Source: Rhynchopus sp. YZ270_cl-10
Taxonomy: Eukaryota > Euglenozoa > Diplonemea > Diplonemida > Diplonemidae
DNA: 64,000 nucleotides
Direction: 5' to 3'
Assembly (NCBI GenBank): GCA_964035575.1
Contig: OZ037908.1
Location: forward strand, 62,001 to 126,000
The position numbers and the translations under genes were made by a program. Shown piece by piece: positions 49,957 through 60,091 of this stretch; within the stretch, counting starts at the first letter, position 1, and every line of letters begins with the position of its first letter. Below the pieces are notes generated by a model. That model had not been told where the DNA came from, ran no database searches, and saw only the letters and a program-made list of their open reading frames with translations.

Positions 49957-52900
49957 TTACAACAACTTCTGCGCTGGAGAACTTGGGGTAAACGGATTTC
50001 CTAACAGCGTCGGAGACACATACGGCGGTGACACAGGAGAGAGCAACGACACACCACCCCTCGCCCCACCTCCACCCCCTCCACCTCCACCCACACCCAT
50101 CGCCCCACCACTTCCCCCCAACACCACCGACGGCGGGGTATAACTAGACCAGGTCCCCACAGAGCGCTGAGAGAGCACGCTCTCCAACAACATGCTCCCA
50201 CTCCCAGGGGTCAGAAGGGGCGTGAGGAGGGGGCTGCGCACATTATTTGGGCCCAGATTTCTGTCAATATCTAACGCATCCATGGTGACACTATGCATGG
50301 GACTGACAAGACGGTCCCTCCCTGTACTACTCGGCGAACCTAGAAGCGAGGCAAAGGTATTTGCCGGCCCTGCCACCTTAGCTGGGGTAAACACAATCGG
50401 GGTTACTATGGCGTCATCTGGGGGGGTGCTGCCACCCTCCTCCTCCCCCTCCTCGACCTCCACCTTCGGCTGCGTGCCCAACACCGCAAAAGGCTCGTCA
50501 TTAAGCATCATCGCAGCAAGAGATGACTTTCTCCTCTGTCTCATCCGCGCATTAGTGAAAAACCCACCACTATTCCTTCGTAATGGATGCGTATCGAGAC
50601 AGTACGACGTACGCAAATCTGCCTCGGAGATGTCCTCTTCCTCCTCCTCCTCCTCCTGCTGTGTCCTCAATGGTGGTAGCGGAGCTAGAACCTTCCGTAA
50701 TTTCGCAGTTTTCATCAAAAATCGATACCACTGTTGTATATACAGCGCAGAGTAGTAATCAAACACCGTATACCTCCTCCAAATCCACCGCGTAACAGGA
50801 AGGCGGATGGCAGGAACCAGACGTTCCCAGTCGTCCTCGAAGGACCACCATTCCTCTTTGGTTATCCCTTTACCAACGCTTCTTACCTTATAGAAGGCGA
50901 TTTCGAGAAGAATTCGTGTATACGAAACCACCCCTTTGTGGTCCAAAAAACGGTGTCTTTTCAAGACTGACATCAGATCATCTCGGGTGTAGTTTAGTGG
51001 CAACGCAAAGGGTGGTATTGGATCGCCCCGTTGAAGTGCTTGCACACCAATCTCGCTTAAAAGAACCTGCAGTTGCCTGGTCGGTATTGTAGTCGCAGAG
51101 GAGAAGAGAAGCGACCATGTGTCCATGAAGATATGCATTTCACGCATCGCGCCGTCCAATCCATTCAGCTTTGTCATTGCAGTATGCGTTTGCATCACCG
51201 TTGCGACGAACAGCGCTACCATTATCGTATAAGAAAAGGCTTTATAAGAGAAGAAGTACAATGGTGCTAGGGTAGGGTAACCACAGGTTCCTTCGTCGTT
51301 AGAACAGTCTGGTTCAGATATCATACAATTCTCCATGATGGCGGACCAATTATCCCCTGTCGCAACTCTTTGTAGGGTAAGCATAGCGAAGAGAAAGGTG
51401 TCGAAGTTGGTGCGTCGGTTGAGACCTACGGAATGTTTGACGGAAGAGAACAGCTCTACGCCAAGCAGTGCGTAAACCAGGGTTATCACGATATAGAAGA
51501 ATACATTTGCAGCAAGCTCCGTGGCAGAGGCGAGCATGGTTTCGAACATCATCTGAATCCCTTTTGTGCGGCGTACCAAACGAAGCAAACGTTGTGCCTT
51601 GCGGAGACGCAGAAATGCACGCAAAGAACGCAAAATAAAAGGGTTCAATGGCAGCGAATCGGACCCCAAAAAGACAAAGAGGATCATCTCAGATACGCTC
51701 GCGGAGACAAGAAGAAAGTCGAAACGGTTCCAAGAAGGCTTGAAATAGGCAAACCCAAAGGCAATCAACTTCAACACCGCCTCCAGCAGGAATAAAATTG
51801 TAAATCCATAATCCGTAAAGACCAGTGTATCTTTGAGGGCGTCGGGCATGTTGCGATATTCAAGCGCCATGGTGATGATGTTAACGATGATTGCAATACC
51901 TATCAAATTGTCAAAATACGGATGACTCGAAACAAAATGGCATTGTCTCGCCAGCTTCGACCCCTTTCGTGGGTTTAGATGGATGCCTGGCTTCATCAGA
52001 AAAAGGAGCTTCATGAGATAGAAGTACGACAGCTCTCTCGCGGAGTACTCTGCAGTATGCTCCACTTCCCTGCGGACATGCAGATAGGTCACAACGATCT
52101 CTGAGGTGACGACCGGGACAACGAAGAACGCCACCACGAAGATGAAGGAGATGAAGAACACTGCGACCATCGCATTCGATCGGCAGCCGCCTACTGCTTC
52201 CGACAAGGCTTCGTTTGTCCCGCAAGAAGACATACAAATGTCAAGCAAACTCCGCCAATTATCCAACGACGACAGCGTCACCAAGGCTCTCAACGCTGCA
52301 CCCAAGTGATCAAAATGCTGCACCTCATTCATCCACATGGCCTCCACAAAGTACGTCTTATTCCCTGGACCTGACGTATTGAGCACCAACAGCTCTGGAG
52401 GGTTGTACGGATGTTCTTTGGAAAATGGATACTCCTCCACCTCCACTGCCCACTGCCCGACACATTCCCCTTCACGCCCTATGGACGGTATGGAACAACG
52501 GTAGAGCTGCCCACCCAGTAGGTCTACACCTATTATTGCGAAGACCAAATAGAAGAATGCGGCAAGAGAAGCGATGGTAACGATTCCTGGAATAATGCGC
52601 AGCAAGCTGACTGCGATGGAACGAACAGAGGACAGTCGTTTGAGCAGTCTTAACGGCCGCATGGCCCTTAAGGAACGCAAAATTTTGACAAAACCTACCC
52701 GAGAAAGTGGTTTTAATACGTACGACGCCCCAACAATGACGAGAATGACAAAGTCAAAGACATTCCATCCGTCCTTCAGATACGCACCTTTTCCTAAAAC
52801 AAAACTGAGCCCGATGCTCTTAGTTAAAGCCTCCGCAGCGAAGGCGCAGGATATCATATAATCGATGGACACCAAAAACGGAGAGTTGTGTTCCATCGCA

Positions 52901-55797
52901 GCTGCGACAGACTGGATGATCGCTAGCACCACGGCGAGGTGTTCAATGGTGGGCTCGCTGTGAAACTCCAGCCACATCCTGCGGACCGGAGGGGGGAACA
53001 CAAAGAAGGCGGCCCCTTCGTTCGGCAAAATCGAACGCGGCTTGGTGGCATGCAGGGCTACGAGGTTCGCACTCCAGCCCAACGCATTGTATATATTCCT
53101 CCCGCCCACATTCCTCCTTGCCTCGATACCCCTCTCATAGGCTTGCAACAGCTTTGTACTGAATATTGCGTGGCCTGGAGACCCCTGCGAGCACTCCTCT
53201 TCATTCGTCCGCGACGACTCCTCGCGTGTAAAGCACGATCTATCGGAGATGCCGCGCGACATTGGCCGGCTCATTTTGTAATTCGTTGCAGAGGCGTAGT
53301 GTGGGGTGCCTTCGCTTGGGGAGTGCTGTGCGTAGGGGCCGCGCTTCATGAGGCCACGAAGATAGGAGGAGCTGAGGTTTGGCGCTCTGAAGTATTCTTG
53401 CGGGACGGAAACGAGCTTGTGGGTGACCAGGGTGGTGGGGGAGTCACCGCAGGCGTTCGTCGAGGTCTCACTTGAGGTGTCGGAGAAGCCGTCGCTGTCG
53501 CAGTGGTCTGCAGCGTAGTTGTCTAGCCCTTTGCACGCCTTCTCCTCCGCAGCAGCCTCGTTTGCCTCCTGCAGCCGCCAATCCCACGGACGAAACTCCT
53601 CTGTGTAGGACGCAGGATAGCGGCGTTCTGGGTACAAAAAGCGGGCCTGCTCCAAGGTATTCCTCCTCTGCCGTTCCGCGCGACGACGACGTCCATACCC
53701 TTTACTACCAGAGATCATTTCGTACACACTCTCATAATAATCCAACACCACAGCAAGAAACAACTTATTAAAAAGAACGTGCCCACAAAGGTGGCAGAAG
53801 ACAAACAAAAAGGCGGTAACCCAATGTGTGTTCAGCATGGTCTCATACATAATGGGCCCCCAGCTGTCGCCGGTTATAATTTGGAGGGAGGTAAGAATTG
53901 AACGGGGTAATGTCGAAAACCCGGCAACCCTTGCCCCGCAGGTATGCATGAACATCAGAGAGGTGGTGAAGACGAAGATGAAGACTAAAATGAAGTAGGA
54001 GAACCGTTTTGAGGCGCCTATCGCGCCTTCTGCTTGACGCATGAGATTGGGGTGTGTACGCAGGGCACGAACGACACGGAGGAGGCGGGCGGCACGGAGC
54101 GCTGCAAGACCCTGAATGGATTGGAGACCAAAGACACGAGACGCCATGACCTCAGCTATGTTCAGCACTGCCGTCACAACGTCGATCAAATTGAAGCCGT
54201 CGCAGAGATAGTCCAACCGATATACTGAAAGATTGAGAATCACCTCCAGCATGAAAATCACTGCTGTCACAAGGTTCACCATCTCGACGGTAGTTTCGAT
54301 GTACCAGGGCTGGCCATTATGCCGTATCATCAACACCACAAAGTTAATGCAAATCAGCGGTGGGCACACCCACCCTAAGAACACCAACAGCTTCTTCAAC
54401 ACCCACGGCACCTTTCGCGCAGGCTTCGCCCCTTCTGCGTCACCTCTCCCTGCGAGGTGGCGGAGAAATCCTTTCTTCTGCGACGGCTTCTTGTCAGCAT
54501 TTGCATGATGAAACGCGTCTTTGATGATCACCACGCAGAGGGGAAGCAAACAGTACGACGACAGCGTCACAAGCGTTACAAAGAAGACTATAGGGAAGAA
54601 CCCGTTCGCGTCCATGGTGTCATACAGAAAGCTGCTCCAGCCGCTGATGGTCACGCATTGGATGACTATGAGAAAGGCGGATGCGAAGTTGTCAAATGAC
54701 GCCAGCCCCCCATGCGGGTTGCCAAACTCAACACAGGAGTACCATGGATCGTGGCATTCTTCGCCAGCTGCAAAGAAGGTCGAGTCGTTGTTGACACTGC
54801 AGACCTGCCCGTTGGTGCCCAAATCAGAGGATTGGCAGCGCCACGACCATGTGCCACTCCACAACTGCACTGCCCAAATACTGTGTATAACCACAATGAA
54901 CAAAAGCATGAGGGCCAGATGCGCGAGACTTCTCAAGCTCTTGCCTGTTGCGGTGATGACCCGCTTTAGGCCGGGTGCTTTGTCAAGCATGAGAAGCGCT
55001 TTAAACGCACGCAGCATCCGCACAGCAGACACATTCGCGCCAAAGAAGAACAGCGCCACGGTATTAGTCATTACAATGACAAAGTCTAAAATGTTCCATT
55101 TGTTCTTCAGGTATGCATGCTTCGGTTGGTATAGCCCCTTTGCAATAATTTTTATGGTCGCCTCCAACAAAAAGCACACAGTGAAGAACAGCTCTGCTAT
55201 TTCAAAGAATTTTTCGCCGGATTTGTCTGGCTGTTCAAGCGACAATGTGACGCAGTTTGCGAGGATGAGCGCCATAATCACTGCCTCCGTGTATTTACTG
55301 TTTACAATGAGAAGCGCGCACCGCCGCGCCTTCTGCAGCTGCGTCAACGGCGTTGCAGAGCTGGCAGACCCTTCCGCAGACACTTCACTCCTCTCTTCCT
55401 CTGAGGTCTCCTCGTCGCTCCCTTCTGCCTCAGAGTTGCAGCTCAACGCTCTGTCCGATTCGCTGGAGCTGTAACGATCAGGGTTGTTCACATCTGTTCT
55501 CTCCGCCGTCTCCTGCAGAGCACTAATCTCACTAACATGAGAAGCAGACAGAGAGAAGATATCCGTCTTCCCCTGCGAAGCAGCCGACCCCAGACCTGCC
55601 TGCGAACTCAACATCGGCGACATTGTGAGCAACGACGACTGCCCCGGAGAGCGATGCGCAGGCTGAGGGAACAGATTGGGTGAACACAACGGCGAGGATA
55701 AAATGCAGGTCACAGCCCCATCCCCGCTGGAGCACGAAGAGGAACGGGAGGAGGAGAAGGAGGAGGGAGACAGGCCGGACACACGGTGATGTGGCAT
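49957..55797 (-). CDS. Four-domain voltage-gated cation channel, CaV/NaV superfamily
   Basis: The 1946-residue single-exon protein has four repeats of six helices at about residues 165-430, 480-740, 1000-1290 and 1315-1590. S4 segments carry spaced Arg/Lys: AALRAARLLRVVRALR (II), ILRSLRAMRPLRLLKRL (III), LRSLRAFLRLRKAQRLLRLV (IV). That of repeat I is weaker (VRMLRAFKALLMLDK). Pore helices end in TISGW (I, Ser385), TGDSW (II), SLDNW (III) and TGDNW (IV), so the filter ring reads Ser-Asp-Asp-Asp, where calcium channels have four Glu. After S6 of repeat IV a helical region leads to IQQWYRFLMK near residue 1715, an IQ-type calmodulin site. The N-terminus is Ser-rich and acidic, the C-terminus Gly/Ser/Pro-rich. 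By family it passes cations across the plasma or flagellar membrane on depolarisation; ion preference cannot be read with confidence. Confidence 0.93.
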   Translation of the reverse strand: MPHHRVSGLSPSSFSSSRSSSCSSGDGAVTCILSSPLCSPNLFPQPAHRSPGQSSLLTMSPMLSSQAGLGSAASQGKTDIFSLSASHVSEISALQETAERTDVNNPDRYSSSESDRALSCNSEAEGSDEETSEEERSEVSAEGSASSATPLTQLQKARRCALLIVNSKYTEAVIMALILANCVTLSLEQPDKSGEKFFEIAELFFTVCFLLEATIKIIAKGLYQPKHAYLKNKWNILDFVIVMTNTVALFFFGANVSAVRMLRAFKALLMLDKAPGLKRVITATGKSLRSLAHLALMLLFIVVIHSIWAVQLWSGTWSWRCQSSDLGTNGQVCSVNNDSTFFAAGEECHDPWYSCVEFGNPHGGLASFDNFASAFLIVIQCVTISGWSSFLYDTMDANGFFPIVFFVTLVTLSSYCLLPLCVVIIKDAFHHANADKKPSQKKGFLRHLAGRGDAEGAKPARKVPWVLKKLLVFLGWVCPPLICINFVVLMIRHNGQPWYIETTVEMVNLVTAVIFMLEVILNLSVYRLDYLCDGFNLIDVVTAVLNIAEVMASRVFGLQSIQGLAALRAARLLRVVRALRTHPNLMRQAEGAIGASKRFSYFILVFIFVFTTSLMFMHTCGARVAGFSTLPRSILTSLQIITGDSWGPIMYETMLNTHWVTAFLFVFCHLCGHVLFNKLFLAVVLDYYESVYEMISGSKGYGRRRRAERQRRNTLEQARFLYPERRYPASYTEEFRPWDWRLQEANEAAAEEKACKGLDNYAADHCDSDGFSDTSSETSTNACGDSPTTLVTHKLVSVPQEYFRAPNLSSSYLRGLMKRGPYAQHSPSEGTPHYASATNYKMSRPMSRGISDRSCFTREESSRTNEEECSQGSPGHAIFSTKLLQAYERGIEARRNVGGRNIYNALGWSANLVALHATKPRSILPNEGAAFFVFPPPVRRMWLEFHSEPTIEHLAVVLAIIQSVAAAMEHNSPFLVSIDYMISCAFAAEALTKSIGLSFVLGKGAYLKDGWNVFDFVILVIVGASYVLKPLSRVGFVKILRSLRAMRPLRLLKRLSSVRSIAVSLLRIIPGIVTIASLAAFFYLVFAIIGVDLLGGQLYRCSIPSIGREGECVGQWAVEVEEYPFSKEHPYNPPELLVLNTSGPGNKTYFVEAMWMNEVQHFDHLGAALRALVTLSSLDNWRSLLDICMSSCGTNEALSEAVGGCRSNAMVAVFFISFIFVVAFFVVPVVTSEIVVTYLHVRREVEHTAEYSARELSYFYLMKLLFLMKPGIHLNPRKGSKLARQCHFVSSHPYFDNLIGIAIIVNIITMALEYRNMPDALKDTLVFTDYGFTILFLLEAVLKLIAFGFAYFKPSWNRFDFLLVSASVSEMILFVFLGSDSLPLNPFILRSLRAFLRLRKAQRLLRLVRRTKGIQMMFETMLASATELAANVFFYIVITLVYALLGVELFSSVKHSVGLNRRTNFDTFLFAMLTLQRVATGDNWSAIMENCMISEPDCSNDEGTCGYPTLAPLYFFSYKAFSYTIMVALFVATVMQTHTAMTKLNGLDGAMREMHIFMDTWSLLFSSATTIPTRQLQVLLSEIGVQALQRGDPIPPFALPLNYTRDDLMSVLKRHRFLDHKGVVSYTRILLEIAFYKVRSVGKGITKEEWWSFEDDWERLVPAIRLPVTRWIWRRYTVFDYYSALYIQQWYRFLMKTAKLRKVLAPLPPLRTQQEEEEEEEDISEADLRTSYCLDTHPLRRNSGGFFTNARMRQRRKSSLAAMMLNDEPFAVLGTQPKVEVEEGEEEGGSTPPDDAIVTPIVFTPAKVAGPANTFASLLGSPSSTGRDRLVSPMHSVTMDALDIDRNLGPNNVRSPLLTPLLTPGSGSMLLESVLSQRSVGTWSSYTPPSVVLGGSGGAMGVGGGGGGGGGARGGVSLLSPVSPPYVSPTLLGNPFTPSSPAQKLL

Positions 55798-55845
55798 TGT
55801 GAGGTGTTAGTGAGGCCGGTTCGGTTTGGATGATGATTGATTAGT

Positions 55846-55870
55846 GCTGTGCCGAGGGAGAGAGTGTGTG
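55846..55870 (-). promoter_or_regulatory. Candidate trans-splice acceptor for the channel gene
   Basis: On the minus strand CTCTCTCCCTCGGCACAG ends just before position 55846, giving a 49-nt leader. This is the best-formed such site in the window. Confidence 0.45.
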
Positions 55871-56399
55871 TTGCTTGGAAAAAGTCTTGGCGCTGCAGGG
55901 AAGACGACGCGTGATATTTGTTTGTTTGTTTTTTTTTTTTTTTTTGGAGAGAACAAGTGTTATTTGTGGTATGTATCTTGCCGTGGTTTCCCCACGCACA
56001 CCTTCGTTAGCATTGTGGAGGGGGTGCTTTCCTGAGGGTGGTGAGGGGTGGATGGTGGGGTTGGGGGAGAGAGAGAGAGAGAGAAAAGTGAAGTTAAATT
56101 GATGTGTTAATGTACTTTTTTATAGAGGAGGTTCTCAAGGAAAAAAGAGCAGTTGAAAACGTGCTAAAAAAACGCATCTCAAGTAGAGATCATGCAAACA
56201 AAGTCCATCGAAACCCTCCCTTTCTCTCCCGGAAGGAAAAGATAGAGTGAGGTGTATAAAAATGACCTACACTTCTCCGAACATACGCATATTTTTTGTC
56301 AAAAAAAAAAATATCATGGTTCTATCAATAAAAAATGAACTCATGATTTAGTGCCCTTTTTGCGCCCCCCCCCCCCGCACCAAACCCTAAGAACAGTGA
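55871..56399. other. Intergenic spacer, no gene seen
   Basis: Contains a T run, a GA-repeat (about 56069-56083), and an S1 tail (GTTGAAAACGTGCTAAAAAA and AGATCATGCAAACAAAG, about 56150-56205). A C run lies at about 56368-56377, just left of the rRNA fragment. Confidence 0.5.
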
Positions 56400-56698
56400 G
56401 AACAGTTGCCAAGGAGAGGGGTCTCCACTTATTTGGTTGAGCCAAGGGTCGTTTAGCTAGCTTGCACTAATAAGGGGGGTAGGGCTGTTTACCCCCTCTG
56501 AGGCCCTACAACACCCCAATGGATCGAGAAAGAGTTCTCAATCTGTCAATCCTTACATTGTCCTGACCTAGTAAAATTCCCAGTTGGTTGAGTCAAAACT
56601 AAGCCGCATCCTCCACGCCTGGTGTCATTCCGTCAATTCCTTTTAAGTTTCAGCCTTGCGAATGTACTCCCGCCCCATACAGCTTCACCCCTCAGACC
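56400..56698 (-). rRNA. Fragment of SSU (18S) rRNA sequence
   Basis: Read on the minus strand, 56698 down to about 56500 contains the universal SSU phrases GAAACTTAAA followed by GGAATTGACGGAAT, TTTGACTCAACC, GAATTTTACTAGGTC, GGATTGACAGATTGAGAACT and CTTTCTCGATCC. These lie in the order found in the 3' half of 18S rRNA. GACGGAATGACACC and CTTTCTCGATCC are closer to kinetoplastid-type than to animal or plant versions. An A is inserted in the AAAAGGAATTG phrase and the hairpin downstream diverges. Only about 200-300 bp are present, so this is a fragment and not a gene. It starts directly after the stop codon of the FAM227-like gene. Confidence 0.85.
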
Positions 56699-56893
56699 CT
56701 AAAGCGCTACAGCCCAGCGCATTTCGTTGTCACGATGCGGGTTGTCGACCACCCCTGTGAGGGTACGGAACCTGCCAATGAGCGGCGACGTTGCTGTGAG
56801 CGTGAAGAAGGACTTATGGTAGCGGCCGCTCTTCGTGTGGCAGCGCTTCCCTTCCTCGTACCAGGGCAGGCCACCTGCATTCACGATGTGCTT
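56699..56893 (-). CDS. Exon 2 (last) of the FAM227-like gene
   Basis: The acceptor CACACTCTGCAG precedes AAGCACATCGTG on the minus strand, phase 0. The exon encodes 64 residues (KHIVNAGGLPWYEEGKRC, GRYHKSFFTLTATSPLIG, DNPHRDNEMRWAVAL) and ends with TAG at 56699-56701. Phase and balanced composition support the join to exon 1 across a 305-bp intron that contains an S2 repeat copy. FAM227 proteins commonly end soon after such a segment (an N-x-x-G-x-S-P type phrase); here TATSPLIG may be the counterpart. The SSU rRNA fragment begins at the next base. Confidence 0.7.
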   Translation of the reverse strand, partial: KHIVNAGGLPWYEEGKRCHTKSGRYHKSFFTLTATSPLIGRFRTLTGVVDNPHRDNEMRWAVAL

Positions 56894-56977
56894 CTGCAGA
56901 GTGTGGTGAGTTGAAAATCGGTTCTGGGAAACTCAATAACATTAACCGATCTGTCCTAATGCAATGTAATGTGTAGG

Positions 56978-57115
56978 TAAAAAAAAGTTGACCTAAAATA
57001 CAAAGCCCTCTCGTGAACAGTGTACCTTTGGTACATGAGAGGCTGTACCGTAGGGTGGGCACCTAAGCATGCAGTCCTCATCCATTTCGTGGTTTACATC
57101 TAAAAAAAGTTGAGC
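56978..57115. repeat. Interspersed repeat family S2 copy in the FAM227-like intron
   Basis: GTTGACCTAAAATACAAAGC, CCCTCTCGTGAACAGTGTAC and TTCGTGGTTTACATCTAA occur in order. It fills nearly half of the intron. Confidence 0.6.
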
Positions 57116-57198
57116 TTGTAGGATACCCTTTACAGGGGCCACAATGTGGTACAGTTTTGTACATCCTTGGTGTGCGATTAGGTTAGGATTAGGCACAC

Positions 57199-58566
57199 CT
57201 TTGTCTGTGCACTGCGTGCTGTATGCGCACCCAACGCTGGTAGCGTCGGGGCAGTCTCCGTCCAGTTGCCTTGCGTGTCGTCGTCCTTCTTGTCGGGGAG
57301 GGTGTTGAACTCCTTGCGCAGCTCGTCAAGCGTCTGCCGGAGCTCGTTGTTCGGCTGCACGTCGCCAAAGGCAAGCGCTACCTTCGTGTACTGCGTGAGC
57401 TTCCCCATCACACTTGCCTCACCAGCACCTCCCGCACCCTGCACGCGCTTGCGCTTCACACACTTTACCGACCCCATATCCGAGGTCTCCACCCCTGTCA
57501 ACCAGAAGCTCACACGACGCAACACATTCCTCCGAAACTCCTTCCCCATCGCCGCCTTGAGGTACGGCACGGCACGCTCAAAGGCCGCACGCAGCATCAA
57601 AAACACACAGGGGGGCAGATCCTTGAGCACCATATCTTTATCACTTGTCGCTATCCCCTTGAACAGCTGCACATAGTGATACGACATACGTGTGTACAAC
57701 GCTTCCTTCTCGTCTGCCACAAGCTCCTTCGCCTCCGTTGCATCCAGCCCTGAGAAGGCCCCACTACCCACAAAGGAGCTTCTGTTCCCTACAGGACTGT
57801 GCACAGAGCTGTGCACAGAGCTGCTCGAGGAGCACACAGACGACGCCCTCGACCTCCGTGACGACCGACACGAAGAAGGCGACCCGCACACCCCTGCCCT
57901 CGTCAGAAAGGCACCTAGGTTGGCGTCCACCGTATGGGACTGCGACACGGTACTCTGCGCCTCGCTAGCATCTGCGAGGGCAAGGACACGCCGTACCCCT
58001 TCGTCAGTATCCTGCGCACTACCATAGACAGCAGGGGTACGTGGTCGTGATAGTGGTGTGGATAGGGGTGGTTGTGTCTCCTTCTTTGATGCAACTAAAG
58101 CAAGCGCCCTGCGTGAGGTGAGATTGTTAAGGTGTGCAGGGCGCGTGGTAGGGCGGATAGGAACGACACCGCGTGGTGGGTGTGGTGTGGGTGCCGTGCC
58201 AGCATCGTCGGGTAGGCTGCGTTGTGCGTCTACCCGCCCTTCGTGGTCCTCCAGGGAAAACTCATCCAAGAAGATGTACCAAAACATGTCCTCAAACAGC
58301 AGCCTGCACGGCTCAGAGGACAGCACCCGCCACAGCTTCTTCTTCCCTCGATGGCCTCCCTCCCGCACCGCCTCCGCCGCCAGCTTTCTCGTCTCAATCT
58401 GCCGCCCAAACTGACACGGCATCGGCAGGTCGCAATGCCCCCCCGACCCCCATCCAGGGTACTCCACGGACTGGCATTTCCCTGGGTCGTCTGTTTTGGT
58501 TGTGGCGGGAGCGCTGCTAGGCACTTCAGCCTCTTTCTTCTTTTTAAGAAGCCCCCATTTGCTCAT
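57199..58566 (-). CDS. Exon 1 of a FAM227-like gene
   Basis: The exon encodes 456 residues and ends at donor ACAAAG-GTGTGC, phase 0. The whole protein is about 520 residues. FAM227 hallmarks are the pair FEDMFWYIFLDEF (near residue 92) and, after a long Ser/Arg-rich insertion of about 180 residues, YTRMSYHYVQLFKGI, KDLPPCVFLMLRAAFERAVP and RRNVLRRVSFWLTGV. FAM227 proteins occur mainly in ciliated eukaryotes and are linked to motile cilia. The insertion between the two halves is longer than usual, as far as I recall. There is no signal peptide or membrane span. Assignment rests on motif order recognised by eye, so it is moderately sure. Confidence 0.65.
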
Positions 58567-59617
58567 TGTTTTGTGGGTGTTATCTCATAGCGGGGAGGGG
58601 GAGGGGGAGAGGAGGAGGAGGAGCGTACTGTTGAGATGGGGCGTGTAGAAGGGGTGTAGATGAAGAAGGAGACGAAACCTTTCGATGTTGGAAAACACAA
58701 AAAAAGGAAAAGCAGGTTTTATAGCAAGGGGCGGGTGTTCCATGGGGGAGGGTTTTTGAGTCATGGGTTCATCGTTTGGGAAACATTGTCAACCGGGGAA
58801 GAGAAGAAATTGTCATTACTGTAGCTATTAATGCAGGCACCTCCGACTGACCCACTGTACGATGCCAGCCATCCGGATGAAAGCATAAGAAGAAACGGTC
58901 TGAATGTATTTGCTGGATTTTTCAAAATAAAGGCTGGGAGATTCGTTGGAGATACAGTGCGATATAAAAAGAGAGCACTGACACGTCAGGTTTACACGGT
59001 AATGCACAGTTGGCAATTTAAAAAAAAGAGAGAAAAAAAAAAAAGGAAGACAAAAAAGGTTGTGTGACAAGATGACCCCCAGGCACAGTGCAGGGCTATC
59101 TTCAAAGAGAAAGTTGAAAAAAGCGCACCCTCACCGTACTCCGGAGGACGCAGGCACTGGAAACAAAACTTTTTGGGGTAAGAAAACCAAAAGGGGAAAG
59201 GTGAAGGTAAAGACACAGAAGGGACAAACGTTGCTGGAGAGATGGGTAAGGACCCTCCCCACCCACACAGCTCTTGTACACTGCCTCTATTCTCGACCCA
59301 CTCCACTAGTCCCAGAGAAGCTTTTCCTTTGCGGTATCAATGAGCTGTTGATATGATATGTGTTTGGTTTCATTAGTGTTGCGCTTGAGCATGTCAAATG
59401 TCCATTTGACAGGGTAATGTTATGGTTTTGTGTACCCTAGGTTGCTGGTTTGAAACCAAAAAATCGGTTGGAGTGAGTTTTGATGAGCCAATCGTGCAGC
59501 TCTGTGTACGGCTTTGCACATAAAGGGTTTTGCCTATGTATTAGGTCATTTTTCCCGCCCAGCCCAGAAACCGTGCAGGGCAGCTGTTGGTTGTCTTAAA
59601 TGAAGCGGGCCACATAC
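58567..59617. other. Spacer between genes, with repeat copies and an undetermined 3' end
   Basis: No convincing exon was found. An S3 copy (about 58823-58890) and an S1 copy with its CCGGAGGACGCAGGCAC tail (59069-59160) are present. The last exon of the beta-helix gene to the right should lie here unless that gene ends by read-through of its second exon (stop near 59546). Confidence 0.45.
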
Positions 59618-59755
59618 CTGGAGAACAGTAGGTGTGTCGCGCACAGTGCTCCCCACGTCCTGTCCCAGCCCACTCCACTCCGCAAACGTGAAGTTGTTGG
59701 CAACACACAAAACCTGGAATGCCTGCTTCTCCGAGAAGAACGTGTTGTGCGCCGT
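59618..59755 (-). CDS. Exon 2 of the secreted beta-helix protein gene
   Basis: The acceptor TTGAGCAG and donor CTCCAG-GTATGTG (minus strand) bound 46 codons, phase 0 at both ends: TAHNTFFSEKQAFQVLCVAN, then FAEWSGLGQDVGSTVRDTP. The pattern F-x-x-W-x-x-x-G-x-D-x-G-S is typical for the closing part of right-handed beta-helix enzymes of this type, where a conserved Asp-Pro or Pro-x-Phe segment follows. That last segment was not found. If the donor is not used, the frame continues 23 codons to a stop at 59546. Confidence 0.65.
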
Positions 59756-60091
59756 CTGCTCAAATGAAGGTGAAAAAGAGAAGTGATGATGTGCCAGGCA
59801 CTGTGTGCACATCCAAAGGACAAGGTTGGTAAGGTGACGTCAAGCCTCTCGACTGTGATCAAGGGACTAAGCACTGTGTCGGTCAGAGCATGACATATTT
59901 GCATTTGTAAACAGTGCAAGCGTCATTAGCTACGTGTACACAGTTCATATGGGAAAGACAAAGACACAATGGTAAGATGACACTAAAACTTGCGTGGTTC
60001 ATCACGGTTCACAAATAAAGATTTGATGAGATGAGACTAAGCCCAGTTGTGCTTGGTCGTCTTCAAACAAAAGCCTCGCCACCACGCATAC

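Noticed and set aside
56400-56698. Complete SSU rRNA gene
   Set aside because: Only about 200-300 bp of a gene near 2 kb are present; sequence on either side is unrelated.
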